Assembly (NCBI GenBank): GCA_904063045.1
Contig: CAJFCJ010000005.1
Location: 3,590,165-3,654,164 of the forward strand
From: Dimorphilus gyrociliatus
Lineage: Eukaryota; Annelida; Polychaeta; Dinophilidae
DNA length: 64,000 nt
Direction: 5' to 3'
Shown here: one piece after another, positions 63,471 to 64,000 of the stretch
Layout: every line of letters starts with the position of its first letter
Numbering within the stretch: position 1 is the stretch's first letter
The notes under the pieces: generated by a model
Databases searched by the model: none
Seen by the model: only the letters and a program-made list of their open reading frames with translations
Told to the model about the DNA's origin: nothing
Program-made: the position numbers and the translations under genes

Positions 63471-64000
63471 TTAGGCATATATTTTTTCAAGCTTGTTGCA
63501 AGATGGTGTTGCCATTTGTGATGCTCTTTCATACATTTTTTGATCACTATAATGTCTAGCTCTCCATAACATATTTTCTTTAAGAGTTCTTTCCTTAAAG
63601 CACTGATGCCTTAAATTCTCAAGATGGTCTGACTCGACACTCTGTTCTAATTGTCGCATAGAGCCATGATATTCCGTATTGAAGTCTCTTTTCACCCAAT
63701 ACGAAATTCTTAAATTTTGTGTTGTTCTCATATGCTGATATTTTCCAGTTTTTGATAAAGAATAATGAGGCTCTGACACGAGAAAGGAGCTAAGCAGCGA
63801 CAAGACAACCAACATTAAAATTGGAGCGAGCTGCAGGAGCATTGTGTAATTTGTTTCCACTTCGGGTTGGGCACCATTCCTTCTACCGGTATGTCTTCTA
63901 TAAGTATATACATTACCTCCTGGAAAGCCACCTCCGAAAAACATATTAAATACTTCCTCTGGTGATATATCGCTCTCGAAGTCATCTGGATAGTGTCGCC
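63471..64000 (-). CDS. DNAJB14: DNAJB12/DNAJB14-type ER membrane co-chaperone, C-terminal part
   Basis: ER-membrane J-domain co-chaperone that recruits HSC70 to the cytosolic face of the ER for membrane-protein quality control. Only the 3' part is in the window: the frame is open to the right edge, and the J domain lies beyond it. Visible are ISPEEVFNMFFGGGFPGGNV (the G/F-rich segment), a membrane helix (LQLAPILMLVVLSLLSSFLV) and the DUF1977 region (SEPHYSLSKTGKYQHMRTTQ, YWVKRDFNTEY, LRHQCFKERTLKENM). The order and spacing match human DNAJB12 and DNAJB14. No intron is seen in this part. Which paralogue it corresponds to cannot be told from the C-terminus. Confidence 0.9.
   Translation of the reverse strand, partial: RHYPDDFESDISPEEVFNMFFGGGFPGGNVYTYRRHTGRRNGAQPEVETNYTMLLQLAPILMLVVLSLLSSFLVSEPHYSLSKTGKYQHMRTTQNLRISYWVKRDFNTEYHGSMRQLEQSVESDHLENLRHQCFKERTLKENMLWRARHYSDQKMYERASQMATPSCNKLEKIYA

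Overview
The window is nuclear DNA from an animal with a compact, AT-rich genome. Genes are split by many GT-AG introns, mostly 40-90 bp, and neighbouring genes often lie only 200-400 bp apart. The proteins are metazoan (a DBX homeobox, a full-length FAT1-3-type cadherin, SCAI, HELQ, a DNAJB12/14 chaperone, an ionotropic-glutamate-receptor-like protein). A small-genome spiralian such as a miniature annelid is my best guess; this is inference, because no ribosomal or mitochondrial marker is present.

Layout. 1-3.1 kb: a three-exon DBX homeobox gene on the minus strand. 3.1-5.9 kb: non-coding. 5.9-13 kb: a plus-strand run of a CCDC42/CFAP73-type coiled-coil gene, the mitochondrial Obg GTPase MTG2 and the repair helicase HELQ. 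13.1-15.4 kb: PPWD1, convergent with HELQ. 15.6-17.5 kb: a seven-exon minus-strand gene, possibly a diverged p31comet, whose third intron is almost entirely a Tc1/mariner-type MITE. 18.2-21.8 kb: SCAI, divergent from DHPS (deoxyhypusine synthase, 22.1-23.6 kb). 24.3-49.0 kb: one 24-exon FAT-type protocadherin of about 4407 residues. 50.4-51.9 kb: intronless ESS2. 52.7-55.9 kb: the poreless glutamate-receptor-like gene. 58.1-62.0 kb: three small unrecognised genes, each with a predicted signal peptide and a transmembrane segment. 62.4-62.9 kb: a small unrecognised gene. 63.5 kb to the window edge: the 3' part of a DNAJB12/14 gene.

Most genes up to 52 kb are ordinary housekeeping or developmental genes with good reading-frame continuity across the splice sites I chose. 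The most unusual locus is at 52,745-55,905. It encodes an ionotropic-glutamate-receptor ligand-binding domain with a signal peptide, no amino-terminal domain and no channel pore, ending in a short hydrophobic tail. It is a natural equivalent of the fused S1S2 ligand-binding core. It is followed by the tandem orphan membrane-protein genes, so 52-62 kb looks like the accessory part of the window.

Limits: exon boundaries were chosen by eye from splice consensus, frame and remembered family similarity. No database search or expression evidence was available.
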